Part shown: positions 24,998 through 35,035 of the stretch, in pieces
Numbering within the stretch: position 1 is the first letter of the stretch
How the letters are laid out: the number at the start of each line of letters is the position of its first letter
Source: Chamaesiphon sp041738715
GTDB taxonomy: Bacteria; Cyanobacteriota; Cyanobacteriia; Cyanobacteriales; Chamaesiphonaceae
Assembly: GCA_041738715.1 (NCBI GenBank)
Contig: JBGSPI010000132.1
Location: 1 to 64,000, forward strand
Direction: 5' to 3'
Length of the DNA: 64,000 nucleotides
The notes under the pieces: model-generated
The model's input: the letters and a program-made list of their open reading frames with translations, nothing else
Databases searched by the model: none
What the model was told of the DNA's origin: nothing
Program-made: the position numbers and the translations under genes

Positions 24998-26152
24998 ATG
25001 ACCCAGGCTAAAGACATGCTCGCAACCTTAACTAAAAAAGACTCCGATAGCGAGTTAGAACTATTACTCGATGAAGACGTTGATAGTGATGACTTTTCTG
25101 CTGACGCGGAGGCGGACGCGGACGGTGATGCTGATGTCGAAGAAGAAGATGGCAAGCCTGGGAAGTTAAAATCCTCCCGTCGCCGCGTTCAAACTAAGAA
25201 AAAGCAATTTACTGAAGACTCGATTCGGTTATATCTCCAGGAAATTGGACGAATTCGCCTGCTCCGTGCCGATGAAGAGATCGAACTAGCGCGGAAAATC
25301 GCCGACTTGTTAGAATTGGAGCGAATGCGCGAGAAGCTCCTAGATGAACTAGAGCGCGAACCTCACGATCGTGAGTGGGCTGTAGTTGCCGAAATGCCTC
25401 TCAATCAGTTTCGCCATCGTCTCTTCCTCGGACGACGAGCGAAGGATAAGATGGTTCAATCGAACTTACGACTAGTAGTATCGATCGCCAAGAAGTATAT
25501 GAATCGTGGTCTTTCCTTCCAAGATCTGATTCAGGAAGGGAGTTTGGGTCTGATCCGCGCTGCCGAGAAGTTCGATCATGAGAAAGGTTATAAATTCTCT
25601 ACTTATGCCACTTGGTGGATTCGTCAAGCTATCACCCGCGCTATTGCCGATCAATCTCGGACAATTCGGCTCCCCGTCCACTTATACGAAACTATCTCGC
25701 GGATCAAAAAGACAACTAAATTACTCTCCCAAGAAATGGGACGCAAACCCACAGAGGAAGAAATTGCCACGCGGATGGAGATGACGATCGAAAAACTGCG
25801 CTTCATTGCAAAATCCGCCCAGTTACCGATCTCACTCGAAACACCCATTGGTAAAGAAGAAGATTCCCGCCTCGGTGACTTCATCGAAGCAGATGGAGAA
25901 ATGCCTGAAGATCAAGTATCAAAAAGTCTCCTGCGTGAAGATTTGGAAGGGGTACTCGATACACTCAGTCCCCGCGAACGGGATGTCTTACGCCTCCGTT
26001 ATGGGCTAGATGATGGACGGATGAAAACATTGGAAGAAATCGGTCAGATCTTTAATGTCACTCGCGAACGTATCCGTCAAATTGAAGCCAAAGCCCTGCG
26101 CAAACTACGCCACCCCAATCGCAATAGTATCCTGAAGGAATATATCCGCTGA
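24998..26152 (+). CDS. sigA: principal RNA polymerase sigma factor (SigA/RpoD)
   Basis: The 384-residue group 1 sigma factor has an acidic low-complexity N-terminus (Asp/Glu/Ala, about 15-52). Region 1.2 is DSIRLYLQEIGRIRLL. Region 2 carries RLVVSIAKKYMNRGLSFQDLIQEG, KFSTYATWWIRQAI and TIRLPVH. Region 3 contains ISRIKKTTKLLSQEMGR. Region 4 ends with LEEIGQIFNVTRERIRQIEAKALRKLRHP. It directs housekeeping transcription. It is complete, with ATG 24998 preceded by an AGGAG site. An AT-rich tract follows the stop. Confidence 0.95.
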   Translation: MTQAKDMLATLTKKDSDSELELLLDEDVDSDDFSADAEADADGDADVEEEDGKPGKLKSSRRRVQTKKKQFTEDSIRLYLQEIGRIRLLRADEEIELARKIADLLELERMREKLLDELEREPHDREWAVVAEMPLNQFRHRLFLGRRAKDKMVQSNLRLVVSIAKKYMNRGLSFQDLIQEGSLGLIRAAEKFDHEKGYKFSTYATWWIRQAITRAIADQSRTIRLPVHLYETISRIKKTTKLLSQEMGRKPTEEEIATRMEMTIEKLRFIAKSAQLPISLETPIGKEEDSRLGDFIEADGEMPEDQVSKSLLREDLEGVLDTLSPRERDVLRLRYGLDDGRMKTLEEIGQIFNVTRERIRQIEAKALRKLRHPNRNSILKEYIR

Positions 26153-26402
26153 ATTAATTAATAATCAATAATTAATAATTGTGGTGTTGGTGAATAGGAA
26201 AGGAGAAAGGGGAAAGGGCAAAGGGCAAAGGAAATTAACAGTATCTCCCGTCTCCCCAGTTCGACTCCGCTCACTGAGCGTAGCCGAAGTGCCATCTCCC
26301 CCCGCTCTAAAAATTAAGTAATGTAATTGACGCTGCACAGTTCCTTCTGGGGGTTCTGTGCGTATAATATGAAATTGTAAAGTTATATTACTTCAGGTCT
26401 AA
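26153..26402. other. intergenic region with low-complexity and repeat sequence
   Basis: It holds an AT-rich AATTAATAAT tract, then a purine-rich GGAAAGGGCAAAGGGCAAAGG run. A palindromic interspersed repeat, CGACTCCGCTCACTGAGCG, follows at about 26262-26280. No gene is seen. Confidence 0.6.
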
Positions 26403-27032
26403 ATGGAATTCCTATCGCTAGAGACGATCCAGGAACTGGCAAGTCAATATGGTTATCTCGCCGTCTTTATAGGCATTCTGTTAGAAAATTTAGGAATTCC
26501 CTTACCGGGTGAAACGATCACGATCGTGGGCGGTTTTCTGGCTGGGAGTGGAGAACTAGACTACTGGATTGTCCTTGGTTCTGCGGCGTTGGGAGCTTTT
26601 ATTGGTGGAGTTCTTGGCTACTTTGTCGGCAAGTACGGTGGGTGGCAACTCATCCTCAGCGTGAGCAAAGTATTCCGCATTCAAGAGGTTCAGTTGGAAG
26701 AGATCAAGACTAAATTTAGCGAAAATGCGGTTAAAGCAGTCTTCTTCGGTCGATTTATTGCCTTAATTCGGATCTTTACAAGTCCAATGGCGGGCGTGGT
26801 AGAGATGCCTTTTGGCAAGTTCTTGGCTGTCAATCTAGCAGGTGCGATTACTTGGGCATCGGCGATCACTGCACTGGCGTTTTTTGTGGGTAGAGTGTTA
26901 TCGCTCGAACAGTTGCTGGGTTGGGTGAGTAAGTTTGCCGTTTTAGCACTAGTGATTGCGATCGCGTGGATTGTGGTCCCAGTGTGGCTAGAGTCTCGCA
27001 GCGTTAAAACTGAGGATAAATCTGAGGTCTGA
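26403..27032 (+). CDS. DedA family membrane protein
   Basis: The 209-residue protein has the DedA/SNARE-associated (VTT) domain. ENLGIPLPGETITIVGGFLAG near 28-48 is the membrane re-entrant motif, followed by GYFVGKYGG and FFGRFIALIRIFTSPMAGV with conserved Arg residues. These proteins flip or move polyprenyl or phospholipids, or support proton-coupled transport. It has four to five hydrophobic segments. The length is standard. It stands alone. Confidence 0.9.
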   Translation: MEFLSLETIQELASQYGYLAVFIGILLENLGIPLPGETITIVGGFLAGSGELDYWIVLGSAALGAFIGGVLGYFVGKYGGWQLILSVSKVFRIQEVQLEEIKTKFSENAVKAVFFGRFIALIRIFTSPMAGVVEMPFGKFLAVNLAGAITWASAITALAFFVGRVLSLEQLLGWVSKFAVLALVIAIAWIVVPVWLESRSVKTEDKSEV

Positions 27033-27144
27033 ACTTCACAGAATGAAGGGCGATCGACTCTTGCTCGCGATCGCCACTAGAAAACCTTTATGCGATAAAA
27101 TTGCTATTTATCGATCGAAAGCTGAGATTGAAACTTTGTTTGGA

Positions 27145-27330
27145 TCACTCTCTCATCTCAGTCGGCAATAAATTTGGCGAAGCTTGGACGCTACTGGCTG
27201 GGGAATAATGCACGATCGCTGCCATAGGTAAGATCAGTGTGAAAATCGCAACCGTTGTTCCCCAGAATTCTCCCCACCTATGTGGAGGAGGTTCAGTTGT
27301 AGATTTGCCAGCCTGGGCACTTGATTCCAT
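27145..27330 (-). CDS. small single-pass membrane protein, hypothetical
   Basis: The 61-residue protein has a soluble N-terminus with PPPHRWGEFWG, one hydrophobic segment (TVAIFTLILPMAAIVHY, about 26-43) and a polar tail. The FWGTTVA..TLILP...HYS pattern looks like a small conserved cyanobacterial family, but I cannot name it or confirm the homology here. It lies alone between dedA and sbcC on the opposite strand, with a plausible ATG. Confidence 0.5.
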   Translation of the reverse strand: MESSAQAGKSTTEPPPHRWGEFWGTTVAIFTLILPMAAIVHYSPASSVQASPNLLPTEMRE

Positions 27331-27541
27331 GTGATAAATTTTTTAACTCGATATTAGTGCTAACTGCTGAATTGACAGACAGTTAAATTGCACTACTGTT
27401 TCTATTGTACCCAACAATTAGTAGGGAGTTGTTACATAGCTCACAATTGTTAGCAAAGTAGCAAAACTAGCACAGAAATACCATAATAGATCCAAAACTC
27501 TCTATCCTAGAGAGTAGGTGCAACCATATTCTGGGTAAATC

Positions 27542-30500
27542 ATGATTCCGCTGCAATTATCACTCAAAAACTTTCTCAGCTATAGCGAAGCCAGTTTAGA
27601 TTTTACGGGGTTGCATACAGCTTGTATTTGCGGTGCTAATGGTGCGGGTAAATCTTCCCTATTAGAGGGGATTACCTGGGCAATTTGGGGTGAGTGTCGG
27701 GCGGTAAGTGAAGATGATGCGATTAGCAATGGGGCGATGGATGTGCGGGTGGATTTTACGTTCCAGATGCACGGGGAAATTTGTCGGATTATCCGTACCA
27801 GGTTGCGAGAGGGGACGGGGGGGCTGGAGTTTCAGATTCAGACGAGTGGGGGTCAATTTCGCACGCTGACGCAGAAGGGGATTCGCGCTACCCAAGCGTT
27901 AATTAATGAGTATTTAAAAATTGATTATGAGACTTTTATTAATTCTGCTTATTTACGCCAGGGAAAGGCAGATGAGTTTATGCTCAAAAAGCCAGCCGAT
28001 CGCAAGCAGATTTTAGCAGATTTATTGAAGCTCGATCGATACGAGCAATTAGCCGATCGCGCCAAGGAGTTGGCGAAGCAATATAAACTCCAAGTGCAAG
28101 TATTGAAGGATAATTTAACCGATTATCAGGTGCAGTTAGCCCAAATCGATGGGATTACCCAACAACGGGATACGGTACAGGTGGAAATTGCCAGATTGAG
28201 ACAGTTACAGGCGATAGCAGAGCAAGAATTGGAGGGGTATAAAACTACTGCCAGACAACGAGAAACATGGCAACAGCAGTTGGGTTGGGCACAACAACGC
28301 GCTCGGGAATCGATCCAGTCAGCGACCCAATTGCAGACAGATATCCAACTGCTAACTGTGGAACAAAATCGCCTGGAAGGTTTATTAAATCGACAAGATG
28401 AGGTAAACCTTAATTATCAAGCGTATCTAAGCTTGCAGCAGCAGGCAGAGGTATTAGATCGACAGTTTGATGTTTATCAACAATCACAACTTCAACGGCA
28501 GGAATTACAGCAGCAACTCGATCGACAAGTCCAAGAGTTACAATTAGCTTTGGGAAGAAGTCAGGCAGAACTAGCTTTAGTAGTTCAGCAGGAACAAGAA
28601 TTAACAGGTATTTTAGCCTCGGCAGGTGAAGTAGCCAAGGGCATCAGTGAGTTGCAATTGTGTCGTCAGCGATTGGCGGAATTAGATCGGTTACAAGCCG
28701 AAGTTATGCCACTTCAGCAGCAACAAATTAGGTTGCAAAGTGAGATCGATCGAGCAGGGGCGAAAATTCAGGCAAAATTAAATGAGCTAGTTTTGCGCGA
28801 ACGACAAATTCAACTTAAAGTTGATGAGTATCCACAAGCGATCGATCAATTAGCAGAATTAGATCGGCAGATTGGGGAGTTAGATAATCAGGCAGTTTAT
28901 CAGGAACGAGTGAAGGAAAAGGGGTTAGCAAAAAAGGAGATAATTAGTAAACTAACGGCAGATTGCCAAAATTATCAACGACAATTAGTCGAATTAGCCA
29001 AAAAATTAGAGTTACTGCAAACTCCTGATGCTAGTTGTCCATTATGCGATCGAGGATTAGATGAAAATCATTGGGCGCATATCTCCACTACTTTTCAAGC
29101 TGAACGCGAACACCTAGAACAACAGATTTCGGCTACACAAGAAGAACAGGCACGTTACGAACAAGAATGTCAAATTCTGCGCAATGAATATCAACAGTTA
29201 ACTACAGAAATAAGTGCTTGTGCAAGTTTACGCGAGCAAAGAGCTAAATTACAAGTCAAATTAGATGGGATCGCGGAATTAAAAGTTAATCTGGCAGAAA
29301 TTGCGATCGAGAAAGCACAAATCGAAATTGAGATCGAGTCGAAAAGCTATGCTGGTGAATTGCAATTAGAGTTATTAGAATTAACTGCCCAATTAGCAGC
29401 GACACAGTATAACGAACAGAGCCATGCTTTAGCTAGAGGAGATGTCGATCGATGGCGATGGGCAGAAGTTAAGCAAGAACGGATTAAAGATGCGGAACGG
29501 AAACAACAACAATCGATCGTTCAAAGGGAAAAATTAGCAAAAAATATTGCTGAAATTAATGAAAATATTATCAAACTGCAAACCAATTCGGATCTTCAAA
29601 CTGAACTAACAGAAATTGACCGAAAAATTAGTGAATTGGCATACGATCGCAATTATCATCAGCAAGTATCCGCCAATCTTCGCCAATCCCAATCGATCCA
29701 ACTTCAGTATCAAGAAGTTCAACAGGCAAAGTTAAACTATCCCCAAATACTCGATCGACTGCAACTACTCCAAACTAATTATCAACAGAATCTAGAGACT
29801 CAAGAACAAGCCAAATTGGAGATAGATCGGATAGCTGCCGAAATCGCCAAAATTCCCGACACTGATGATAAAATTCACTCGATCGAGCAGCAACTAACAC
29901 AACGACGGCAAGAACTAGATACTAGTCTGTCAATTCTGGGTAGTCTCGAACAACAATTGACCCAATTAGCCAATATTAAAAAACAACTGCACTCCCAAGA
30001 ACAACAACTCGAAACTTATAATCAGCAGTATAAGATCTATGATGAACTAGGTAAAGCTTTTGGGAAGAATGGGATTCAAGCCCTAATCATCGAGAACATT
30101 TTACCACAATTAGAAGCTGAAAGTAATCAAATTCTTTCCAAACTCAGTAATAATCAATTCCACGTTCAATTTATTACCCAAAAAGCGACAAAAGCAACCA
30201 GAGCTAAAAAAGCTAGTATCAAAAATGCTAAGTTTATCGATACATTAGATATCATCATTGGTGATGCCAATGGCACCAGATCTTACGAAACATACTCTGG
30301 TGGCGAAGCATTTCGGATCAATTTTTCGATTCGATTGGCTTTAGCTAAACTGCTCTCTCAACGTGCCGGAACTCCGCTGCAAATGCTGATTGTTGATGAA
30401 GGATTTGGTACTCAAGATCGAGAAGGTTGCGATCGACTAATTGCCGCCATTAATGCAATTTCCACTGATTTTGCTTGTATCCTCACCGTCACCCACATGC

Positions 30501-30580
30501 CTCAATTTCGGGAAGCCTTTCAAACCAGAATTGAAGTTCACAAAACCAATCATGGTTCCCAACTTCAAGTAATTAGCTAA
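27542..30580 (+). CDS. sbcC: SbcC/Rad50-type DNA repair ATPase
   Basis: The 1012-residue SMC-like protein has Walker A GANGAGKSS near 31-39. Two very long Gln/Glu-rich coiled coils surround a zinc hook CPLCDRGL near 499-506. The C-terminal lobe has the ABC signature YSGGEAFRINFSIRLALAKLL and Walker B MLIVDEGFGTQD. With SbcD it forms a nuclease that cuts hairpins and blocked DNA ends. No sbcD is adjacent. The start ATG is fixed by the MIPLQLSLKNFLSY opening. The gene is complete with no frame break. Confidence 0.92.
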   Translation: MIPLQLSLKNFLSYSEASLDFTGLHTACICGANGAGKSSLLEGITWAIWGECRAVSEDDAISNGAMDVRVDFTFQMHGEICRIIRTRLREGTGGLEFQIQTSGGQFRTLTQKGIRATQALINEYLKIDYETFINSAYLRQGKADEFMLKKPADRKQILADLLKLDRYEQLADRAKELAKQYKLQVQVLKDNLTDYQVQLAQIDGITQQRDTVQVEIARLRQLQAIAEQELEGYKTTARQRETWQQQLGWAQQRARESIQSATQLQTDIQLLTVEQNRLEGLLNRQDEVNLNYQAYLSLQQQAEVLDRQFDVYQQSQLQRQELQQQLDRQVQELQLALGRSQAELALVVQQEQELTGILASAGEVAKGISELQLCRQRLAELDRLQAEVMPLQQQQIRLQSEIDRAGAKIQAKLNELVLRERQIQLKVDEYPQAIDQLAELDRQIGELDNQAVYQERVKEKGLAKKEIISKLTADCQNYQRQLVELAKKLELLQTPDASCPLCDRGLDENHWAHISTTFQAEREHLEQQISATQEEQARYEQECQILRNEYQQLTTEISACASLREQRAKLQVKLDGIAELKVNLAEIAIEKAQIEIEIESKSYAGELQLELLELTAQLAATQYNEQSHALARGDVDRWRWAEVKQERIKDAERKQQQSIVQREKLAKNIAEINENIIKLQTNSDLQTELTEIDRKISELAYDRNYHQQVSANLRQSQSIQLQYQEVQQAKLNYPQILDRLQLLQTNYQQNLETQEQAKLEIDRIAAEIAKIPDTDDKIHSIEQQLTQRRQELDTSLSILGSLEQQLTQLANIKKQLHSQEQQLETYNQQYKIYDELGKAFGKNGIQALIIENILPQLEAESNQILSKLSNNQFHVQFITQKATKATRAKKASIKNAKFIDTLDIIIGDANGTRSYETYSGGEAFRINFSIRLALAKLLSQRAGTPLQMLIVDEGFGTQDREGCDRLIAAINAISTDFACILTVTHMPQFREAFQTRIEVHKTNHGSQLQVIS

Positions 30581-30689
30581 ACAGTTTCTGATCCCATCGC
30601 CAATCTCCCCATCGTCAACCGGTAACTTAGGTGGGGATTCAGTTAAGATCGTCAGTAGTGAATCCTAGCAGTCTGATGCCAGAAAAGCT

Positions 30690-31355
30690 ATGCAGCCCAA
30701 AATTTTATCAACTGTCGTCACAGATGAATATCAGGATAATTTAATCGATCGCCTATTCATTTGGCTATTTTCTCACAAGATGTCCCAAGCACTGGGATCG
30801 AAGCCAAAGATCGGTGGGTATGCTGGATTTGTCGATCTGTCACAACAAATTATGCAGGGGCGCAATGCCCAAGCACAACAAATAGTTGTGACCCAAGTGC
30901 TACAATCTCTCATCCCAGCACCAGTGCTATGGGCCATTCGCACGTTTTTCGCGCCGACGCGGCTGGTTTGTATACTCAATGCTTGGTTTGCCGCACAAAC
31001 CTTCGTCTGGTTAGTTGGACCATGTGAGGTCGAAGCAGCTACGGTCGATTTGCCAGATGGTAGCGTGCGCTCTCAACGCTCTGGTGTTCATATTAAAAAA
31101 TGTCGTTATCTAGCGGAGAGCGGCTGTGTCGGGATGTGTGTCAATCTGTGCAAGGTGCCGACTCAAACATTTCTCACCGAGAAGTTTGGTATTCCCCTGA
31201 CGATGACACCGAACTTTGAAGATCTCAGTTGCAAAATGATTTTTGGACAACTACCCCCAACCCCAGACACAGACCCAGCCTATCATCAACCATGCTTAAA
31301 ACAGCAGTGTCCAACGGCTAAACTGACAGCAGCGGTTTGTCCCAAACTAAGTTGA
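30690..31355 (+). CDS. DWARF27-like (DUF4033) carotenoid isomerase-like protein
   Basis: The 221-residue protein ends with the DUF4033/D27-like C-terminal domain. It is Cys-rich, with HIKKCRYLAESGCVGMCVNLCKVPTQTF and MTPNFEDLSCKMIFG, then CLKQQCP. Plant D27 is an iron-containing beta-carotene 9-cis/all-trans isomerase at the start of strigolactone synthesis. Cyanobacterial homologues are plausible carotenoid isomerases, but the reaction here is inference. It may be co-transcribed with era 53 bases downstream. No transit or signal peptide is seen. Confidence 0.85.
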   Translation: MQPKILSTVVTDEYQDNLIDRLFIWLFSHKMSQALGSKPKIGGYAGFVDLSQQIMQGRNAQAQQIVVTQVLQSLIPAPVLWAIRTFFAPTRLVCILNAWFAAQTFVWLVGPCEVEAATVDLPDGSVRSQRSGVHIKKCRYLAESGCVGMCVNLCKVPTQTFLTEKFGIPLTMTPNFEDLSCKMIFGQLPPTPDTDPAYHQPCLKQQCPTAKLTAAVCPKLS

Positions 31356-31408
31356 CAAACTCCAGTCAACTCCACCAACAACCATCCACTAATGTAAGAT
31401 CGAAATGA

Positions 31409-32455
31409 ATGCCCAGCGAGAACCTAATGCCAGATCGATCCCAGCCAGCCAACCCCAGTACTGAATCAGTAGTTGAAGCTTACCTGTCGTCGCTTGACGA
31501 ACACGTCACAGAGGAAGATTTAGCGCGAGGATTGATTCCGGCTGCGCCAGAGGGATTTCGATCGGGATTTGTCGCGATTATCGGCAGACCGAATGTTGGT
31601 AAATCGACCCTAATGAACCAACTAGTCGGTCAGAAAATTGCGATTGTCTCCCCCGTACCTCAAACCACCCGCAATCGCTTACAGGGCATTTTTACGACCG
31701 ATGAGGCGCAAATTATCTTCGTCGATACCCCAGGGATTCATAAACCCCATCATAAACTCGGTGAAGTCCTGGTCAAAAATGCTCAAAGTGCGATCGGGGC
31801 TGTTGATGTCGTGCTATTTGTGGTTGATGGCCTGGAACTAGCTGGGGGTGGCGACAGGTTTATTGCCGAATTACTGATTAATGTCAAAACGCCGGTCATT
31901 CTGGGGATCAACAAAATTGATGCCAGAACAGATCTGAGCCAATCCCATCTCGATGCGATCGATCGTAGCTACCAAGAACTCGCCCAGGCGCACAATTGGC
32001 AGATTGTCAATTTCTCCGCTATTACCGAAACGGGCTTACCTGAATTACAAACTAGCCTGATCGACAAATTAGCCCCTGGTCCTTACTATTATCCCCCAGA
32101 TCTCGTCACCGACCAGCCCGAACGTTTTATCATGGGTGAAATGATTCGCGAACAGATCATCTTGCTCACCCGTGAGGAATTACCCCACTCTGTAGCTGTG
32201 ACAATCGATCGAGTCCAAGAAGATGCCAAAATCACCCGTGTATTAGCGACGATCTACGTCGAACGTGATTCCCAAAAAGGCATTTTGATTGGCAAAGGTG
32301 GTCAAATGCTCAAGCAAATCGGTTCGAGTGCCAGAGAACAAATGCAAAAACTAATTGCTGGCAAAGTTTATCTCGAACTCTTTGTCAAAGTTCAACCCAA
32401 ATGGCGACAATCCCGCTTACGCTTGGCGGAACTTGGCTATCGGGTGGAAGATTAA
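31409..32455 (+). CDS. era: GTPase Era
   Basis: The 348-residue GTPase has an extra N-terminal segment of about 50 residues before the G domain. G1 is GRPNVGKST, followed by TTRNRLQGI, G3 DTPG, and G4 NKID. A C-terminal KH RNA-binding domain carries GKGGQMLKQIGSSAREQM. It assists 16S rRNA maturation and 30S assembly. An alternative start at ATG 31427 would shorten it by six residues. A heptamer tract follows after about 55 bases. Confidence 0.94.
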   Translation: MPSENLMPDRSQPANPSTESVVEAYLSSLDEHVTEEDLARGLIPAAPEGFRSGFVAIIGRPNVGKSTLMNQLVGQKIAIVSPVPQTTRNRLQGIFTTDEAQIIFVDTPGIHKPHHKLGEVLVKNAQSAIGAVDVVLFVVDGLELAGGGDRFIAELLINVKTPVILGINKIDARTDLSQSHLDAIDRSYQELAQAHNWQIVNFSAITETGLPELQTSLIDKLAPGPYYYPPDLVTDQPERFIMGEMIREQIILLTREELPHSVAVTIDRVQEDAKITRVLATIYVERDSQKGILIGKGGQMLKQIGSSAREQMQKLIAGKVYLELFVKVQPKWRQSRLRLAELGYRVED

Positions 32456-32778
32456 CTCAAGTTGGGAGTTTAGGGAACTGGGGGACGAGGGGACGAGGGG
32501 ACTGTTCACTCTCAACTCTCAACTCTCAACTTTTAACTTTCAACTTTTAACTTTCAACTTTCAACTTTCAACTCTCAACTGTTCCCTAACCCCAAGCAGG
32601 GTGAGCAATTTTAGCAGAGATCAAAATTGCCCAACTGCCTCTCTCAGGATTACCGATTTTTAACCCAATAACTACGAACAACATAGTTAAGATCATAGAA
32701 TATCCTATCTTGCAACATTAATTATGCTGAATTTGTTGTAAAGTTACAAATTAAGCTGCAACGCACTTAATTTGAATC
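32456..32778. other. intergenic region with heptamer tract
   Basis: It contains GGGGACGA repeats at about 32481-32501, the heptamer tract 32512-32581 and about 190 bases without visible features before scpA. No gene is seen. Confidence 0.6.
32512..32581 (-). repeat. tandem heptamer repeat, reverse orientation of the 7621 tract
   Basis: Ten tandem heptamers, TCAACTT or variants TTAACTT/TCAACTC, occupy this span. The reverse complement AAGTTGA is a rotation of TTGAAAG, so this is the same repeat family as at 7621-7730, less uniform and on the other strand. Confidence 0.9.
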
Positions 32779-33624
32779 ATGGTATCAACTCCCCACCGAG
32801 ATAGCATCGCCGATCCAATCGAACCACAAGTCGATCCGCATACCCTGGCACAGCTAGGGATTGCCATGCTCATCGATCTTGCCGAGCGTGGTGAAATCGA
32901 CCCCTGGGATATCAAGGTCATCGATGCGATCGATCTTCACCTCAGCAAACTACCGCTCCAAGCTGATGCCACCCTCGCCCACAAGCAAGCCAACCTTTCC
33001 CAGTCAGGACAAGCCTTTTTGTGGGCAGCCATGCTCGTCCTGCTCAAAGCCAATAGCCTCGAACAAAGTCAATCTCAGGAGGAAGATTTTGACTTTATCG
33101 AAGAAGATCTAGACTTTGAAGCGATTAGTGCGGCTGGATTACCCCGCAACCTAGAACGACATATTCGTCGCCGGCTGACATCGCCCCCCCGCCAAACTAG
33201 ACCTGTCACCCTCGACGATCTGATCCAACAACTCCGCCAAATTGCTGACACGATCTCTGAACCTACTGCTCGCCGCCGTTCCCTGCGGGTGAAAGCCATG
33301 TCGGTGAAGCGAGCGACCCAAACGATCGCCGGACTGGCTCACGACGAAAATTTGACCGAAATGGCGGCACTTGTAGCCGACTTCCTCGTCACCTACACGA
33401 GCGAAACTAACTTTTGGACACTTGAAGACCTAGTAAGCCTCTGGTCGAGTAAATTTCCCCCCGCGCCGGGACAAACACATGGAGTCAACCATGATCGAGT
33501 CGGCGTATTCTGGGCACTATTACTACTATCCGCTCAATCTAAAGTTGAGTTAGATCAAACAGAGTTTTACCAAACCCTGACCATTCGCAGACTACACGAG
33601 GAATTGTCGGTGGAAATGAACTAA
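32779..33624 (+). CDS. scpA: segregation and condensation protein ScpA
   Basis: The 281-residue kleisin has the ScpA N-terminal motif MLIDLAERGEIDPWDIKVIDAI near 30-51, AAMLVLLKANSL, an acidic linker, and a C-terminal winged-helix portion (GVFWALLLLSAQSKVELDQTEFYQTLTI). It links SMC heads in the chromosome condensin together with ScpB. ScpB is not adjacent. It is slightly longer than bacterial norms because of an acidic loop. It is complete. Confidence 0.88.
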   Translation: MVSTPHRDSIADPIEPQVDPHTLAQLGIAMLIDLAERGEIDPWDIKVIDAIDLHLSKLPLQADATLAHKQANLSQSGQAFLWAAMLVLLKANSLEQSQSQEEDFDFIEEDLDFEAISAAGLPRNLERHIRRRLTSPPRQTRPVTLDDLIQQLRQIADTISEPTARRRSLRVKAMSVKRATQTIAGLAHDENLTEMAALVADFLVTYTSETNFWTLEDLVSLWSSKFPPAPGQTHGVNHDRVGVFWALLLLSAQSKVELDQTEFYQTLTIRRLHEELSVEMN

Positions 33625-33758
33625 ACCTCAGCAGTACAAGTTCGCCCAACTCCCAATTGCCATCCCCCAACTCATAAGACTTATGGCGGGGGAATGTGCC
33701 GCCGACAATCGATCGCTGTTAAAGTAAATGGGATAGGGAGTTATATACAAAATTTAAT

Positions 33759-34934
33759 ATGAAAGCAATGATTCTGGCTGCCGGAAAAGGTACCCGTGTT
33801 CGCCCAATCACCTATACTATCCCCAAACCATTAATTCCCATTCTGCATAAACCAGTGATGGAATTTTTGGTAGATTTGCTCAAACAACATGACTTCACCG
33901 ACATTATGGTAAATGTGAGTCATCTTGCCAAGGAAATCGAAAGTTATTTCCATGACGGACAAAGATTTGGCGTACAAATCGCCTATTCTTTTGAAGGGAC
34001 GATTCGGGAAGACGGGGAATTAGAAGGTCAGGCGTTGGGGTCTGCGGGTGGAATGCGCCGGATTCAAGACTTTCATCCATTCTTTGACGATACATTTGTT
34101 GTATTGTGTGGTGATGCGCTGATCGATTTAGATCTGACCGCAGCAGTTAAATGGCATCGAGAAAAGGGTTCTCTTGCCACAATTGTCACCAAGTCCGTTC
34201 CGCGTGAGGAAGTTTCTAGCTATGGGGTTGTTGTCACTGACGAAGATGGCAGAATTCAAGCTTTCCAAGAAAAACCCTCTGTAGACGAAGCCCTTAGTAC
34301 AAATATTAATACAGGAATTTATATCTTTGAACCAGAAGTGTTAAACTATATTCCTTCTGGTCAAGAGTATGATATTGGCGGCGATTTATTTCCGCAGTTA
34401 GTCGAAATGGGTGCCCCATTTTACGCGATCGCGATGGACTTTCAGTGGGTAGACATCGGCAAAGTCCCCGACTATTGGCAAGCCATTCGTAGTGTATTAA
34501 TGGGTGAAGTCAAAAATGTACCCATTCCTGGACATCAAGTTGCTCCGGGTATTTACACTGGGATTAATGTCGCGGTTAATTGGGATAAGGTGGATATTAC
34601 CGGGCCTGTCTATATCGGTGGCATGACCAAAATTGAGGATGGGGCGAAAATTACTGGCCCAGCGATGATCGGTCGGAATTGCCATATTTGCAGTGGCGCA
34701 CATATCAATAATAGTGTGATTTTTGAGTATTCTCGCATTGCCTCTGACGTGGATCTGACTGATAAATTAGTATTTGGTCGATATTGTGTAGATAAAAATG
34801 GTGCAACGATCGATGTTCAAGCTGCTTCATTAGATTGGTTAATTACTGATACTCGCCAACCAGTTGAGAATATTCGACATCCGGCAAAAGTATTTGCTCA
34901 ATCTTTTAGTGTTAACCATCTCGGTGTCAATTAG
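33759..34934 (+). CDS. NDP-sugar pyrophosphorylase (mannose-1-phosphate guanylyltransferase-like)
   Basis: The 391-residue protein has the nucleotidyltransferase signature MILAAGKGTRVRPITYTIPKPLIPI at the start. LCGDALIDLDL is the metal-binding GDxLxD-like motif, and FQEKPS and NTGIYIFEPEVL follow. A C-terminal left-handed beta helix has isoleucine-rich hexapeptides (GPVYIGGMTKIEDGAKITGPAMIG). It makes an activated sugar, probably GDP-mannose or a related nucleotide sugar, for polysaccharide synthesis. The exact sugar cannot be read from sequence. It stands alone. Confidence 0.85.
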   Translation: MKAMILAAGKGTRVRPITYTIPKPLIPILHKPVMEFLVDLLKQHDFTDIMVNVSHLAKEIESYFHDGQRFGVQIAYSFEGTIREDGELEGQALGSAGGMRRIQDFHPFFDDTFVVLCGDALIDLDLTAAVKWHREKGSLATIVTKSVPREEVSSYGVVVTDEDGRIQAFQEKPSVDEALSTNINTGIYIFEPEVLNYIPSGQEYDIGGDLFPQLVEMGAPFYAIAMDFQWVDIGKVPDYWQAIRSVLMGEVKNVPIPGHQVAPGIYTGINVAVNWDKVDITGPVYIGGMTKIEDGAKITGPAMIGRNCHICSGAHINNSVIFEYSRIASDVDLTDKLVFGRYCVDKNGATIDVQAASLDWLITDTRQPVENIRHPAKVFAQSFSVNHLGVN

Positions 34935-35035
34935 ACCTATCTCATCAGTCTGAACTTGACGGTATTTGGTAATTTACGGGAGATGAGGAAAGCGGAAAAT
35001 GGTTTTTCTCTCTCCATCTCCCGATGCTCTAGCCC

